This document shows, piece after piece, positions 31,530 through 41,615 of a DNA stretch of 64,000 nt (the stretch's first letter is position 1; the number at the start of each line of letters is the position of its first letter). Made by a program: the position numbers and the translations under genes. Location: contig JAPWHL010000002.1 in the NCBI GenBank assembly GCA_027214255.1, positions 248,001 to 312,000 of the forward strand, read 5' to 3'. The stretch is from Roseovarius aestuarii (GTDB lineage Bacteria > Pseudomonadota > Alphaproteobacteria > Rhodobacterales > Rhodobacteraceae). The notes below the pieces were generated by a model. It was not told the DNA's origin, did not search any database, and was given only the letters and a program-made list of their open reading frames with translations.

Positions 31530-32696
31530 CTAGAAATCCCGAGATAAGTGCGCCACAAAGAACCCATCACCACCGTCCGAGACAGGGAAACAGTGCGTTT
31601 CCCGCACGACCCACTTTGGGTTGGCTGCTGTGAACGCCGCAATCTGCGCCTCATTCTCGGCCTTGAGAACAGAACAGGTGGCGTAAATCAATTGTCCGCC
31701 AGATGCGACTAACGGAGCTGCCTCAGACAGAACTTGCGCCTGCAAACTGGCTAACTCTTCCAACCGCTCCGGCGTCAGACGCCACTTGGCTTCGGGGGTG
31801 CGGCGCCAAGTGCCGCTACCCGAACACGGAGCGTCGCACAGAACCAGATCAAACGGCGCTTGCGAGGGCAGTTCATCGGTTTCAACCATTGTGATCTGAA
31901 CGCCCGCGCGCTCCGCACGCTCGGGGATGTCCACCATACGTGACGGGTTTATGTCATGGGCAAACACCGTAGCATCCGTGCAAGCCGCCAGAGCCAATGA
32001 CTTGCCGCCGCCACCAGCACAATAGTCCAACAGTCGCCCAACATTATTTAGATCCAACGCGGCCATCGAGGCCTGACTAGAGCCGTCTTGCAATTCAACC
32101 AGGCCCGTTTGATAGGCCGTGCTTTGTTTAATTCTCCGCGCACCTTCGATAACCAAAAGTGACGTATTTGCAATAGGATGCATATCAGTCTTGATGTTTT
32201 CGTTCAAAAGGCTGGCTTGCGCCTGTGCAACGTCAGCGCGGCGCAGATTCACCCGCAGCATAATGGGTGCGCGTTCGCGCAAAGCATGAGCGACGGTCTG
32301 TGCCTGCGCGCCCAGATCTTCGGAAAACTGCGGGATCAACCATGCGGGCAAATCCCACGCCTCTGCCCCTTCTGGCATCCGTCCACTGGTCAGTTCGTCC
32401 GGGCTTAATGCGTCGGGTGCATATAGCGCCCCCGTAAACAATTGGGCGGGGTCAATTCCCTCGGCACGCAAGGCTCCGATCATCCGAGCGCGCCCCGTGT
32501 CCCCGCCGCCCAATGCGCCATAAGACCCCCAACAGCGCAGCGCCTGAAACACATGATCGCGCACCGCAGCGCGATCCCCTGAACCGGCAAAACGCGCCCG
32601 TCGCGCCCAGCCCGTCAGGGCCTTTTCAGCCGGAGATCCTTCGCCAATCTGGTCCAAGACCTCGATCGCGGCCTGAATACGGGCGGCAGGTGTCAT
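31530..32696 (-). CDS. RsmB/NOP-family 16S rRNA cytosine-5 methyltransferase
   Basis: SAM-dependent RNA m5C methyltransferase, probably RsmB-like acting on 16S rRNA. The 388-aa product has an N-terminal NusB-like helical region, the SAM motif LLDYCAGGGGKSLALA, the catalytic cysteine block CDAPCSGSGTWRR and the second cysteine in YATCSVLKAENE. It is somewhat shorter than E. coli RsmB, so the exact target base is not certain. It is preceded by guaB on the same strand (62-bp gap) and followed by cckA. Confidence 0.88.
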   Translation of the reverse strand: MTPAARIQAAIEVLDQIGEGSPAEKALTGWARRARFAGSGDRAAVRDHVFQALRCWGSYGALGGGDTGRARMIGALRAEGIDPAQLFTGALYAPDALSPDELTSGRMPEGAEAWDLPAWLIPQFSEDLGAQAQTVAHALRERAPIMLRVNLRRADVAQAQASLLNENIKTDMHPIANTSLLVIEGARRIKQSTAYQTGLVELQDGSSQASMAALDLNNVGRLLDYCAGGGGKSLALAACTDATVFAHDINPSRMVDIPERAERAGVQITMVETDELPSQAPFDLVLCDAPCSGSGTWRRTPEAKWRLTPERLEELASLQAQVLSEAAPLVASGGQLIYATCSVLKAENEAQIAAFTAANPKWVVRETHCFPVSDGGDGFFVAHLSRDF

Positions 32697-32758
32697 ATCG
32701 CAACCAATACTTTATGCTTCACACGAGAAACGACGTGCAATGCATTGATTTAATGTGA

Positions 32759-34645
<1,887 letters not shown>

Positions 34646-34924
34646 ACGCAAAACGAAACCCGTATCGCCCTGTCGCCCTGCGCAAGCGAAACCCGCCAGA
34701 ACGGTGCAGGGATCAATGTCACCGCCCGCATATCCGGGCATCCTTCTGCATATCTGACATTCGCGCCCGACGGCAGCGCCACATTGAACGGCGTTGCGGG
34801 ACGCCATGCGCTATGGTGCATCCGAACCAACGACACAGGCGAGACATTTTGCGCCCGCCCCCTGAAAACCACGACTGATCTGGCCCCATGGGCACCAGAC
34901 CCCAAAAGCGAGACTGAACAATGA
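34646..34924 (+). pseudogene. Open continuation of the 34340 gene after an in-frame TGA
   Basis: After the TGA at 34643-34645 the same frame reads 92 codons (TQNETRIALSPCASETRQNG at the start, then ALWCIRTNDTGETFCARP) before a TGA at 34922-34924 that overlaps the speB ATG as ATGA. Such overlaps mark genuine gene ends. By my hand count about 63 % of its codons end in G or C. No in-frame ATG or GTG exists inside, so independent translation is unlikely. The simplest reading is a nonsense mutation splitting a gene of about 193 aa. Confidence 0.5.
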
Positions 34925-35892
34925 CCAATTCCAATGCCTCTGGCTCTTATGACACTGGCCGCCTTGATCTGCCGTTTGTCGGCATTTCGACCTTTGGCAA
35001 ACGCCCCTATCAGGCCGATTGGACCGCAATTGATGCCGATATCGCCATTTTAGGCGCGCCGTTTGATGGCGGGACACAGTACCGCCCCGGCGCACGCTTT
35101 GGTCCGCGCTCGGTCCGCGAGGCCTCGACCCTGTTCAGTTTCGGCCATGCCGGTGCTTATGATCACGAAGATGATACGACCTATTTGCCCGCCTCGGTGC
35201 GCATTCAGGACATCGGCGACGCGGATATCGTTCATACCAACACCGAAAAAAGCCACGACAATATCGAGGCCGGTGTGCGCGCCATTCTGGCGGCTGGTGC
35301 CCTGCCAGTGACGATTGGCGGAGACCACTCGGTCAATATCCCCTGCATCAATGCCTTTGACGATCAGGGCGAAATTCATATCCTGCAAATCGACGCGCAT
35401 CTGGATTTTGTCGACGAACGTCACGGCGTCCGCAACGGGCATGGTAACCCAATGCGCCGCGCGGCTGAAAAACCCTATATCACGGGCCTGACGCAGCTGG
35501 GCATTCGCAATGTCAGCTCGACCGCCAAGGACGGCTATGACGCCGCGCGCGACATGGGCAGCGACATTCTCTCGGTTCGCCAAATGCGCGCTTTGGGCCC
35601 GAAGGCCACGGCCAAACGCATCCCCAAGGGCGCTCGGGTCTACATTACGATCGACATTGACGGGTTTTGCCCCTCGATCGCGCCCGGCACTGGCACACCC
35701 AGCCACGGCGGGTTTCTCTATTATGAGGTTCTGGAAATCCTGCAACGGGTCGCAAAACGCCATGAAATCGTTGGCATTGACTTGGTTGAGGTCGCGCCGG
35801 CCTATGATCCTACCGACAGCACTTCGATCTTGGCCGCGCAAGTGTTGCTGAACCTGTTGGGGTTCATCATGCATGCACGCGACAAGCGTTAA
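34921..35892 (+). CDS. speB: Agmatinase-family ureohydrolase
   Basis: Manganese hydrolase probably converting agmatine (or a related guanidino compound) to an amine plus urea. The 323-aa product has the metal motifs IGGDHSV, QIDAHLDF and TIDIDGFCPSIAPGTGTP. The aspartates of DxD are kept, although Cys stands where many relatives have Asp before Pro. No strong ribosome-binding site precedes ATG 34921, which overlaps the stop of the upstream frame by four bases, so translation was presumably coupled to that broken gene. Guanidinobutyrase or another family activity cannot be excluded. Confidence 0.85.
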   Translation: MTNSNASGSYDTGRLDLPFVGISTFGKRPYQADWTAIDADIAILGAPFDGGTQYRPGARFGPRSVREASTLFSFGHAGAYDHEDDTTYLPASVRIQDIGDADIVHTNTEKSHDNIEAGVRAILAAGALPVTIGGDHSVNIPCINAFDDQGEIHILQIDAHLDFVDERHGVRNGHGNPMRRAAEKPYITGLTQLGIRNVSSTAKDGYDAARDMGSDILSVRQMRALGPKATAKRIPKGARVYITIDIDGFCPSIAPGTGTPSHGGFLYYEVLEILQRVAKRHEIVGIDLVEVAPAYDPTDSTSILAAQVLLNLLGFIMHARDKR

Positions 35893-36167
35893 TCCCTTGC
35901 GCCCCACATCCGTATTCGGCATTTTGGGTGCCTGAACACATCAGATTGCCCCTGATTTTCAACATTGGAATTTGGGTATTTGCGCCAAGAAAAAGCTGAT
36001 GATGTTCCCCCATGACCACGGCTCAAGCGCTTTGCCAGGGCGTGGATGTTTACAGCTCGGGGCACAATGACGCGGATGGGTCAGATTTTGCCGATTGCGA
36101 ACCTCGCGCGGGGGTGGCAATGGCCTAGTGTTGCGGACAATCGCGCGCGCAAGACAATGGAGCAGCC
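35893..36167. other. Intergenic region before the RACo-like gene
   Basis: These 275 bp hold no convincing frame. A short inverted repeat ATCAG/CTGAT lies near 35940 but has only five pairs. The promoter of the RACo-like gene should be here; the CGGGTA/TACCCG element seen before the serine-cycle operons is absent. Confidence 0.35.
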
Positions 36168-38207
36168 ATGAGCACCGATCCTCTCGTCGTATTCACGCCT
36201 TCGGGCAAACGCGGCCATTTTGCCGTCGGCACACCGGTTTTGACCGCTGCACGTCAGTTGGGCGTGGATCTGGATTCGGTCTGTGGCGGGCGCGGCATTT
36301 GCTCAAAATGCCAAATCGCGCCGTCATATGGGGAGTTCTCAAAACATGGCGTGACCGCCCGCGAGGGCGCGTTATCCGAGTGGAACGCAGTCGAAGAGCG
36401 CTATGACCAAAAGCGTGGTCTGAAACCCGGTCGGCGTCTGGGATGTCAGGCGACGGTGCAGGGCGATATCGTGATCGACGTCCCCGCAGAATCACAAGTG
36501 CATCGGCAGGTGGTGCGCAAGGCCGCGTCGAACCGGGTGATCCAGATGGATCCGGCCACACGCCTGTATTTCGTCGAAGTGGACGAGCCGGACATGCACG
36601 AACCCACAGGGGATCTGGAACGATTGGAGCGCGCTTTAAAGGCGCAATGGGACATCCCGGCCATTCGCGCAGATCTGAGCCTGTTGTCCAAGTTGCAGCC
36701 CGTTCTGCGCAAGGGCAAGTGGCAGGTCACGGTCGCGCTGCACAAGTCACATACTGACACGATTGCACGTGTTGTCGAAATCTGGCCCGGCCTGCACGAA
36801 GGCGGGTTGTTCGGGCTGGCCATCGATCTTGGCTCGACCACCGTGGCGGCGCATCTGACCGATCTAGAGACCGGGGCAGTGACGGCCTCGGCAGGGATCA
36901 TGAATCCGCAAATCCGCTTTGGTGAGGATTTGATGAGCCGAGTCAGCTATTCGATGATGAACCCCGGCGGTGACAAGGAAATGACCCGTGCCGTGCGCGA
37001 GGCGATTGATACACTGGCTGTTGAAGTTGCCAAAGAGGGCGGGATTGACCCTACATTGATTGTTGAAGTCGTTTTCGTGTGCAACCCGGTCATGCACCAC
37101 CTTCTGCTGGGCATCGACCCTGTCGAATTGGGACAGGCGCCCTTTGCGCTTGCCACATCCGAGAGCCTGTCACTGGATGCGCGCGACCTGGACCTGACGT
37201 CGATCAACACGCGTGCCCGCACCTATATCCTGCCATGTATTGCGGGTCATGTTGGTGCAGATGCCGCCGCTGTCGCCCTGTCCGAAGAGCCCGGAAAATC
37301 CGATGATCTGGTGTTGATCATTGACGTGGGCACCAATGCCGAAATCTTGCTGGGCGACAAATCCCACGTTCTGGCCTGTTCGTCCCCGACGGGCCCCGCA
37401 TTTGAAGGCGCGCAGATCAGTTCGGGCCAGCGCGCCGCGCCCGGTGCGATCGAGGCCATCCGGATTGATCCCGTCACCAAGGAGCCGCGCTTTCGCGTGA
37501 TCGGTTGCGAATTGTGGTCCGACGAAGACGGGTTTGATGCCGCCATCGCCGGATCAGGCATCACCGGTATCTGCGGGTCCGGCATAATCGAGGCTGTGGC
37601 CGAATTGCGTATCGCCGGGCTGATGGACGAAAACGGTTTGTTAGGTTCGGCCGAGGCGGCAGGAACGCCGCGCATGGTGGCCGAAGGGCGCACCCACAGC
37701 TATCTAGTGCACGATTCGACCGACGCAGGCGGGCCACGCATCACCGTCACACAGGGCGACATCCGCGCAATCCAACTGGCGAAATCGGCGCTCTATGCAG
37801 GCGCACGTCTGTTGATGGACCAACGAGGCGTCGACAAGGTGGATCGCATCGTTCTGGCCGGAGCGTTTGGTGCTCATATTTCAAACCTGCACGCGATGGT
37901 TCTGGGGATGATCCCCGACGCTCATTTAGACAAGGTCACATCAGCGGGCAATGCGGCAGGCACGGGCGCGCGGATCGCGCTGTGCAACGTCGAGTCCCGC
38001 CGCGAGATTGAGCGCGTCGTGCGTCAGATCACAAAGGTCGAAACCGCGATCGAACCCAAGTTCCAAGAGCATTTCGTTGCAGCCAATGCGATCCCGCACA
38101 AGACGGCAGCCTTTCCCGAACTGGCCCAAGTTGTCACCCTTCCAAGCCCGAATTTCAATGCGGGGTCTGGTGGTGGTGGCGGCGGGCGGCGACGTCGCCG
38201 GGGCTAA
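36168..38207 (+). CDS. RamA/RACo-like corrinoid activation protein (2Fe-2S, ASKHA/DUF4445)
   Basis: Likely ATP-dependent reductive activator that returns inactive Co(II) corrinoid proteins to Co(I). The 679-aa product has an N-terminal ferredoxin domain with cysteines 39, 45, 48 (CGGRGICSKC) and 93 (RRLGCQA), a linker region, and an ASKHA ATPase core (LFGLAIDLGSTTVAAHL, LIIDVGTNAEILLG, GAFGAHISNLHAM). In roseobacters such a protein has been linked to reactivating a split B12-dependent methionine synthase; corrinoid methyltransferases for methylated compounds are the other option. No corrinoid protein gene is in the window. The C-terminus is an unusual run GGGGGGRRRRRG. Confidence 0.85.
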   Translation: MSTDPLVVFTPSGKRGHFAVGTPVLTAARQLGVDLDSVCGGRGICSKCQIAPSYGEFSKHGVTAREGALSEWNAVEERYDQKRGLKPGRRLGCQATVQGDIVIDVPAESQVHRQVVRKAASNRVIQMDPATRLYFVEVDEPDMHEPTGDLERLERALKAQWDIPAIRADLSLLSKLQPVLRKGKWQVTVALHKSHTDTIARVVEIWPGLHEGGLFGLAIDLGSTTVAAHLTDLETGAVTASAGIMNPQIRFGEDLMSRVSYSMMNPGGDKEMTRAVREAIDTLAVEVAKEGGIDPTLIVEVVFVCNPVMHHLLLGIDPVELGQAPFALATSESLSLDARDLDLTSINTRARTYILPCIAGHVGADAAAVALSEEPGKSDDLVLIIDVGTNAEILLGDKSHVLACSSPTGPAFEGAQISSGQRAAPGAIEAIRIDPVTKEPRFRVIGCELWSDEDGFDAAIAGSGITGICGSGIIEAVAELRIAGLMDENGLLGSAEAAGTPRMVAEGRTHSYLVHDSTDAGGPRITVTQGDIRAIQLAKSALYAGARLLMDQRGVDKVDRIVLAGAFGAHISNLHAMVLGMIPDAHLDKVTSAGNAAGTGARIALCNVESRREIERVVRQITKVETAIEPKFQEHFVAANAIPHKTAAFPELAQVVTLPSPNFNAGSGGGGGGRRRRRG

Positions 38208-38225
38208 GGTGCCACGCGGCGGGCC

Positions 38226-38251
38226 GCTTGGCGACGGAACGGCCGCCAAGC
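38226..38251. terminator. Hairpin between the convergent RACo-like and luxR-type genes
   Basis: GCTTGGCG (38226-38233) pairs with CGCCAAGC (38244-38251) across a 10-base loop in the 53-bp gap between two convergent stops. There is no T-run on either strand, so it is only a possible bidirectional terminator. Confidence 0.45.
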
Positions 38252-38260
38252 CCCACCTGT

Positions 38261-38887
38261 TCAGTAATTCCCGGCGACGTATTTCGCGATGGCTCCGCCA
38301 CGCGAATTGACGTCCAGCTTTTGGTAGATCGCTTTCAAGTAATACTTCACCGTATTTTCAGACAATCCCAACCGGGCGGATATCTGAAAATTGGTCAACC
38401 CATCCACCAGAAGGCCCAGGATTTCATGCTCGCGGCGCGACAGACTGTCGCTGTTTTCGTTGGTCAACCGGCGCAGAACATCGGTCGGGACGATCGAATG
38501 CCCCTCAACCAGCTTGCCCAAAATCTTGGGCAGGCTGATCAAAATCTGGCTCATCATACAAACCGAATTGACCCCCGATTTGATCGCAGCGCGGATAAAG
38601 GCAAACTCGGTATCCTCAGCCACCACAACAACCATCGCTTTTGGAAATCCAGCGCGCAGCATTTTCAGTGATCCCGCCAAATCAGAATCCGTCAAGCGGA
38701 CGCCAAGAATAACAATCACCTGCCCGCGCTCTTCCTTTAACACGCGCTGCAGTTCATTAAGGTCAGTCGCAAAATGGCCCAGCTCCACCCCCGGGATTTG
38801 CCCCAGCAACGAGCCAATGCCTTGACAAACAATCAGCTGCCGGTCGGCAATGATGACCCGAGACGGGGCTATAACAGACTGTTTCAT
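38261..38887 (-). CDS. LuxR/NarL-type regulator with degenerate receiver domain
   Basis: A 208-aa protein with the response-regulator layout: a receiver-like fold at about 10-130 and a LuxR helix-turn-helix at about 145-205 ([41 protein letters not shown] in two halves). The usual phospho-acceptor position is Gly ([11 protein letters not shown]) and the conserved Lys region reads [10 protein letters not shown], so phosphorylation is unlikely; it may sense a ligand or act constitutively. It diverges from sgaA over 272 bp containing several repeats, making it the best local candidate to regulate the serine-cycle genes. Confidence 0.82.
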   Translation of the reverse strand: MKQSVIAPSRVIIADRQLIVCQGIGSLLGQIPGVELGHFATDLNELQRVLKEERGQVIVILGVRLTDSDLAGSLKMLRAGFPKAMVVVVAEDTEFAFIRAAIKSGVNSVCMMSQILISLPKILGKLVEGHSIVPTDVLRRLTNENSDSLSRREHEILGLLVDGLTNFQISARLGLSENTVKYYLKAIYQKLDVNSRGGAIAKYVAGNY

Positions 38888-38906
38888 ATCAGATTTTCAC
38901 GTACCG

Positions 38907-38939
38907 TTAGAAAAGTGATGACCTTGATTCTTAGAAAAG
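38907..38939. repeat. Paired 9-bp direct repeats before the luxR-type gene
   Basis: TTAGAAAAG occurs at 38907-38915 and 38931-38939, 24 bp apart. They lie 20-52 bases upstream of the regulator's start, where an operator would overlap its promoter. Autoregulation is a guess. Confidence 0.4.
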
Positions 38940-38986
38940 AAACATCAACGCCTCCCCTTTAATCAGGGGAATAAAATTTCAATGCA

Positions 38987-39000
38987 ACGAATACATTCGT
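38987..39000. promoter_or_regulatory. Perfect dyad ACGAAT-AC-ATTCGT in the luxR-sgaA gap
   Basis: Six-base arms around a two-base centre, flanked by AATGCA before and ATGCAATT after, which extend it as an imperfect dyad to about 28 bp. It is 160-173 bp before sgaA and 100-113 bp before the luxR-type start. Confidence 0.5.
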
Positions 39001-39035
39001 ATGCAATTGGCAACACACACAGCCCGCCACCCGCG

Positions 39036-39058
39036 CGGGTATCCCCCCCTACCCGTTC
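39036..39058 (+). promoter_or_regulatory. Shared operator candidate, copy 1 (before sgaA)
   Basis: CGGGTA (39036-39041) and TACCCG (39050-39055) form an inverted repeat with an 8-base C-rich spacer, followed by TTC. The stretch CCCCCTACCCGTTC is identical to 14 bases upstream of mcl at 41474-41487. It lies about 105-125 bp before the sgaA start. Confidence 0.65.
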
Positions 39059-39159
39059 AGTGCGCAGCGTCCGCCCATGAGCGCCAGAGCCATGCGCATG
39101 GGCGTTGCCCGACCGGCGCAGACCGTCATGATCACGTGAAACACAGCGGAGGTTTCCAC

Positions 39160-40338
39160 ATGCACGGTACAAAACATCTTTTCATCCCCGGCCCGACCAA
39201 CATCCCCGAAGAGGTGCGACGCGCCATGAACGTCCCGATGGAGGACATGCGCGCACCGGACTATGCCGATTTCGTTCTGGGCCTGCTGGCCGATATGAAA
39301 AAGGTCTATCGGCTGGACAATGGCCGTGTCTTTATCTTTCCATCCTCCGGCACGGGCGCGTGGGAATCCGCGATTCAGAACACACTCAGCCCCGGCGACA
39401 CCGTCTTGATGTCGCGCTTTGGTCAGTTCTCGCTACTTTGGGTCGACATGGCCGAACGTCTGGGCCTGAAGGTCAAGCTGTGCGAGGTCGAATGGGGCAA
39501 AGGCGTTCCGGTCGAGGACTATGCCCGTATTCTGAGCGAGGACACCACTCATACGATCAAGGCAGTGTTCACCACCCAGAACGAAACCGCGACAGGCGTG
39601 ACCTCTGACATCGCCGGCGTGCGCAAGGCGCTGGATTCGGCCAATCACCCGGCGCTGCTGTTCGTTGACGGCGTCAGTTCCATCGGCTCGATCCCGTTCG
39701 AAATGGAAAAATGGGGCGTCGATCTGGCTGTGTCCGGCTCGCAAAAGGGGTTCATGCTTCCTGCTGGCCTAGGGTTCCTTGGCGTCAGTGACAAGGCATT
39801 GGCAGCCCATGCAAGCAACGCCCCGAAAATGTCCCGCTGCTATTTCTCGTGGGAGGACATGATCAAGCTGAATGACACCGGCTACTTTCCCTATACCCCT
39901 GCTACACAGTTGATGCGCGGTCTACGCGTGTCACTGGACATGATGCTGGCCGATGGGCTTGAGGCGATCTGGGCGCGGCATGCCTATCACGCCGAAGGGG
40001 TGCGCCGCGCCGTAGCCGCATGGGACGGGTGCGAGTTGGTCGCGTCTGGTCCGGAATGGGTGTCCGATACCGTGTCGGCCATCTATACACCCGACGGGGT
40101 TGATGCGCGTGATGTCATCGCGGGCGCGTATGGCAAGTATCAGACATCGCTGGGCACTGGCCTCAACAAACTGGCCGGGCGCGCCTTTCGCATCGGGCAT
40201 CTGGGATCACTGAACCCGGTGATGTTGTGCGGGGCGATTTCGGCCGCCGAGATGGCCTTGATGGATGCCGGCGCAAAGATAACGCCGGGCGCAGGTGTGG
40301 CTGCGGCGCAGGAACATTACCGAAGCGCCAGCGCGTAA
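39160..40338 (+). CDS. sgaA: Serine-glyoxylate aminotransferase
   Basis: PLP enzyme of class V that transfers the amino group of serine to glyoxylate, giving glycine and hydroxypyruvate, a key serine-cycle step. The 392-aa product has HLFIPGPTNIPEEVRRAM, SSGTGAWESAI, VDGVSSIGSIPFEM and the PLP-lysine site SGSQKGFMLPAG. I chose ATG 39160, with GGAGG eight bases upstream; the open frame reaches back to 39001 but runs through the operator region. hpr follows after nine bases and uses the hydroxypyruvate formed. Confidence 0.92.
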   Translation: MHGTKHLFIPGPTNIPEEVRRAMNVPMEDMRAPDYADFVLGLLADMKKVYRLDNGRVFIFPSSGTGAWESAIQNTLSPGDTVLMSRFGQFSLLWVDMAERLGLKVKLCEVEWGKGVPVEDYARILSEDTTHTIKAVFTTQNETATGVTSDIAGVRKALDSANHPALLFVDGVSSIGSIPFEMEKWGVDLAVSGSQKGFMLPAGLGFLGVSDKALAAHASNAPKMSRCYFSWEDMIKLNDTGYFPYTPATQLMRGLRVSLDMMLADGLEAIWARHAYHAEGVRRAVAAWDGCELVASGPEWVSDTVSAIYTPDGVDARDVIAGAYGKYQTSLGTGLNKLAGRAFRIGHLGSLNPVMLCGAISAAEMALMDAGAKITPGAGVAAAQEHYRSASA

Positions 40339-40347
40339 GGGGAAAAT

Positions 40348-41325
40348 ATGACGAACCTCCCGAAAATTCTGATCACCCGCCGTTGGCCCAATAGCCCCGA
40401 AGCACGCGTCGCCCAAATGGGCGACGTCACACTACGCGATCCTGACACCCAAATGACGGCCAAGGACTGGATGCAGGCCGCGCAGCAGTTCGATGTAATC
40501 ATGCCCACCGTTTCCGACGTGATTCCGCCCGCGTTTTACGCCGCCGCCAAAGGTAAGGTCCGCATACTGGCTAGCTACGGCGTGGGTTACAATCACATTG
40601 ACGTGGATGCCGCCCACGCCAACGGCATCGCCGTCACGAACACGCCCGGCGTTCTTACCGATTGCACGGCTGATCTGGCTATGGGCCTGTTGCTGGCCTG
40701 TGCGCGCCGTATGGGCGAGGGTGAAAGACAGGTGCGTGCCGGTCAATGGGATGGCTGGCGCCCGACCCACATGATCGGCAAAAAGGTTGCGGGGGCCACG
40801 CTGGGCATTGTTGGGTTTGGCCGGATCGGACAGGCAATGGCCCGACGTGCCCATTTCGGCTTTGGGATGAAAGTAGTCTTTCAAAACCGCAGCGCCGTTC
40901 CCGAAGACATAAAGGCTGCGGCTGGCAATGCGCAGCAACTGGACAGTGTTGCGGATGTAGCGACGGTCAGCGACTTTCTGTCCCTGCACTGCCCCGGCGG
41001 CGCGCAAACCCACAAGCTGATCGATGCCAGCATCTTTGATGCGATAAAACCCGGCGCGATCCTGATCAATACAGCCCGTGGCGACGTGGTGGACGAAGAC
41101 GCATTGTTTGCCGCGCTGGACGCGGGGCAACTGGCCGGTGCCGGATTGGATGTCTACACGGGCGAGCCTGCGCTGGATTCACGGTTTCGAACCTATGACA
41201 CTCTTGTTCTGGCCCCCCATCTGGGCAGTGCCACGGACGGCACGCGCGATGCGATGGGGCACCGCGCAATCGACAATCTGGCCAGCTTTTTACGGGGCGA
41301 CACCCCGCGCGACCTGCTGAGTTAA
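40348..41325 (+). CDS. D-2-hydroxyacid dehydrogenase, probable hydroxypyruvate/glyoxylate reductase
   Basis: Probably reduces hydroxypyruvate to glycerate (and glyoxylate to glycolate). The 325-aa product has the NAD(P) motif GIVGFGRIGQAM, then the catalytic triad region: Arg in NTARGDVVDE, Glu in YTGEPALD and His in LAPHLGSATDG. It starts nine bases after sgaA with AGGGGA upstream and ends 25 bases before a strong terminator, so the two form one operon. Cofactor preference cannot be read reliably; the residues after the glycine motif include QNRS, which may favour NADPH. Confidence 0.9.
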   Translation: MTNLPKILITRRWPNSPEARVAQMGDVTLRDPDTQMTAKDWMQAAQQFDVIMPTVSDVIPPAFYAAAKGKVRILASYGVGYNHIDVDAAHANGIAVTNTPGVLTDCTADLAMGLLLACARRMGEGERQVRAGQWDGWRPTHMIGKKVAGATLGIVGFGRIGQAMARRAHFGFGMKVVFQNRSAVPEDIKAAAGNAQQLDSVADVATVSDFLSLHCPGGAQTHKLIDASIFDAIKPGAILINTARGDVVDEDALFAALDAGQLAGAGLDVYTGEPALDSRFRTYDTLVLAPHLGSATDGTRDAMGHRAIDNLASFLRGDTPRDLLS

Positions 41326-41350
41326 TCTACGCGTTCTCCTCACTGATTTG

Positions 41351-41386
41351 CGCCGATGCACCCCATTGCATCGGCGTTTTTCTTTT
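41351..41386 (+). terminator. Rho-independent terminator of sgaA-hpr
   Basis: CGCCGATGCA (41351-41360) pairs perfectly with TGCATCGGCG (41367-41376) across a six-base loop, followed by TTTTTCTTTT. This clearly separates the sgaA-hpr operon from mcl-mtkAB. Confidence 0.95.
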
Positions 41387-41463
41387 GCGTACCCGTCAGG
41401 CGTTTCGCCGAATTGCCTACCGAAGGCGGCCCTGTGCGCCATTGCATCCCAAATCGCACGTCA

Positions 41464-41487
41464 CGGGTAGTCACCCCCTACCCGTTC
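41464..41487 (+). promoter_or_regulatory. Shared operator candidate, copy 2 (before mcl)
   Basis: CGGGTA (41464-41469) and TACCCG (41479-41484), spacer nine bases, followed by TTC. It shares 14 identical bases with copy 1. The T-N11-A spacing (41468 to 41480) resembles LysR-type sites. A lone half-site TACCCGTC lies at 41390-41397. It is about 130-150 bp before the mcl start. Confidence 0.65.
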
Positions 41488-41615
41488 GGACCGTTCCCCC
41501 GACCCGGGGCACGCATTGCTACCCAACGGAAAGTGTCCAGAAGACGGATCTGCGTGCAACATTATTTCCAGAACACCCGGCCCACATACCCCGGCCCAAA
41601 TAAAGGACGCCCGAC

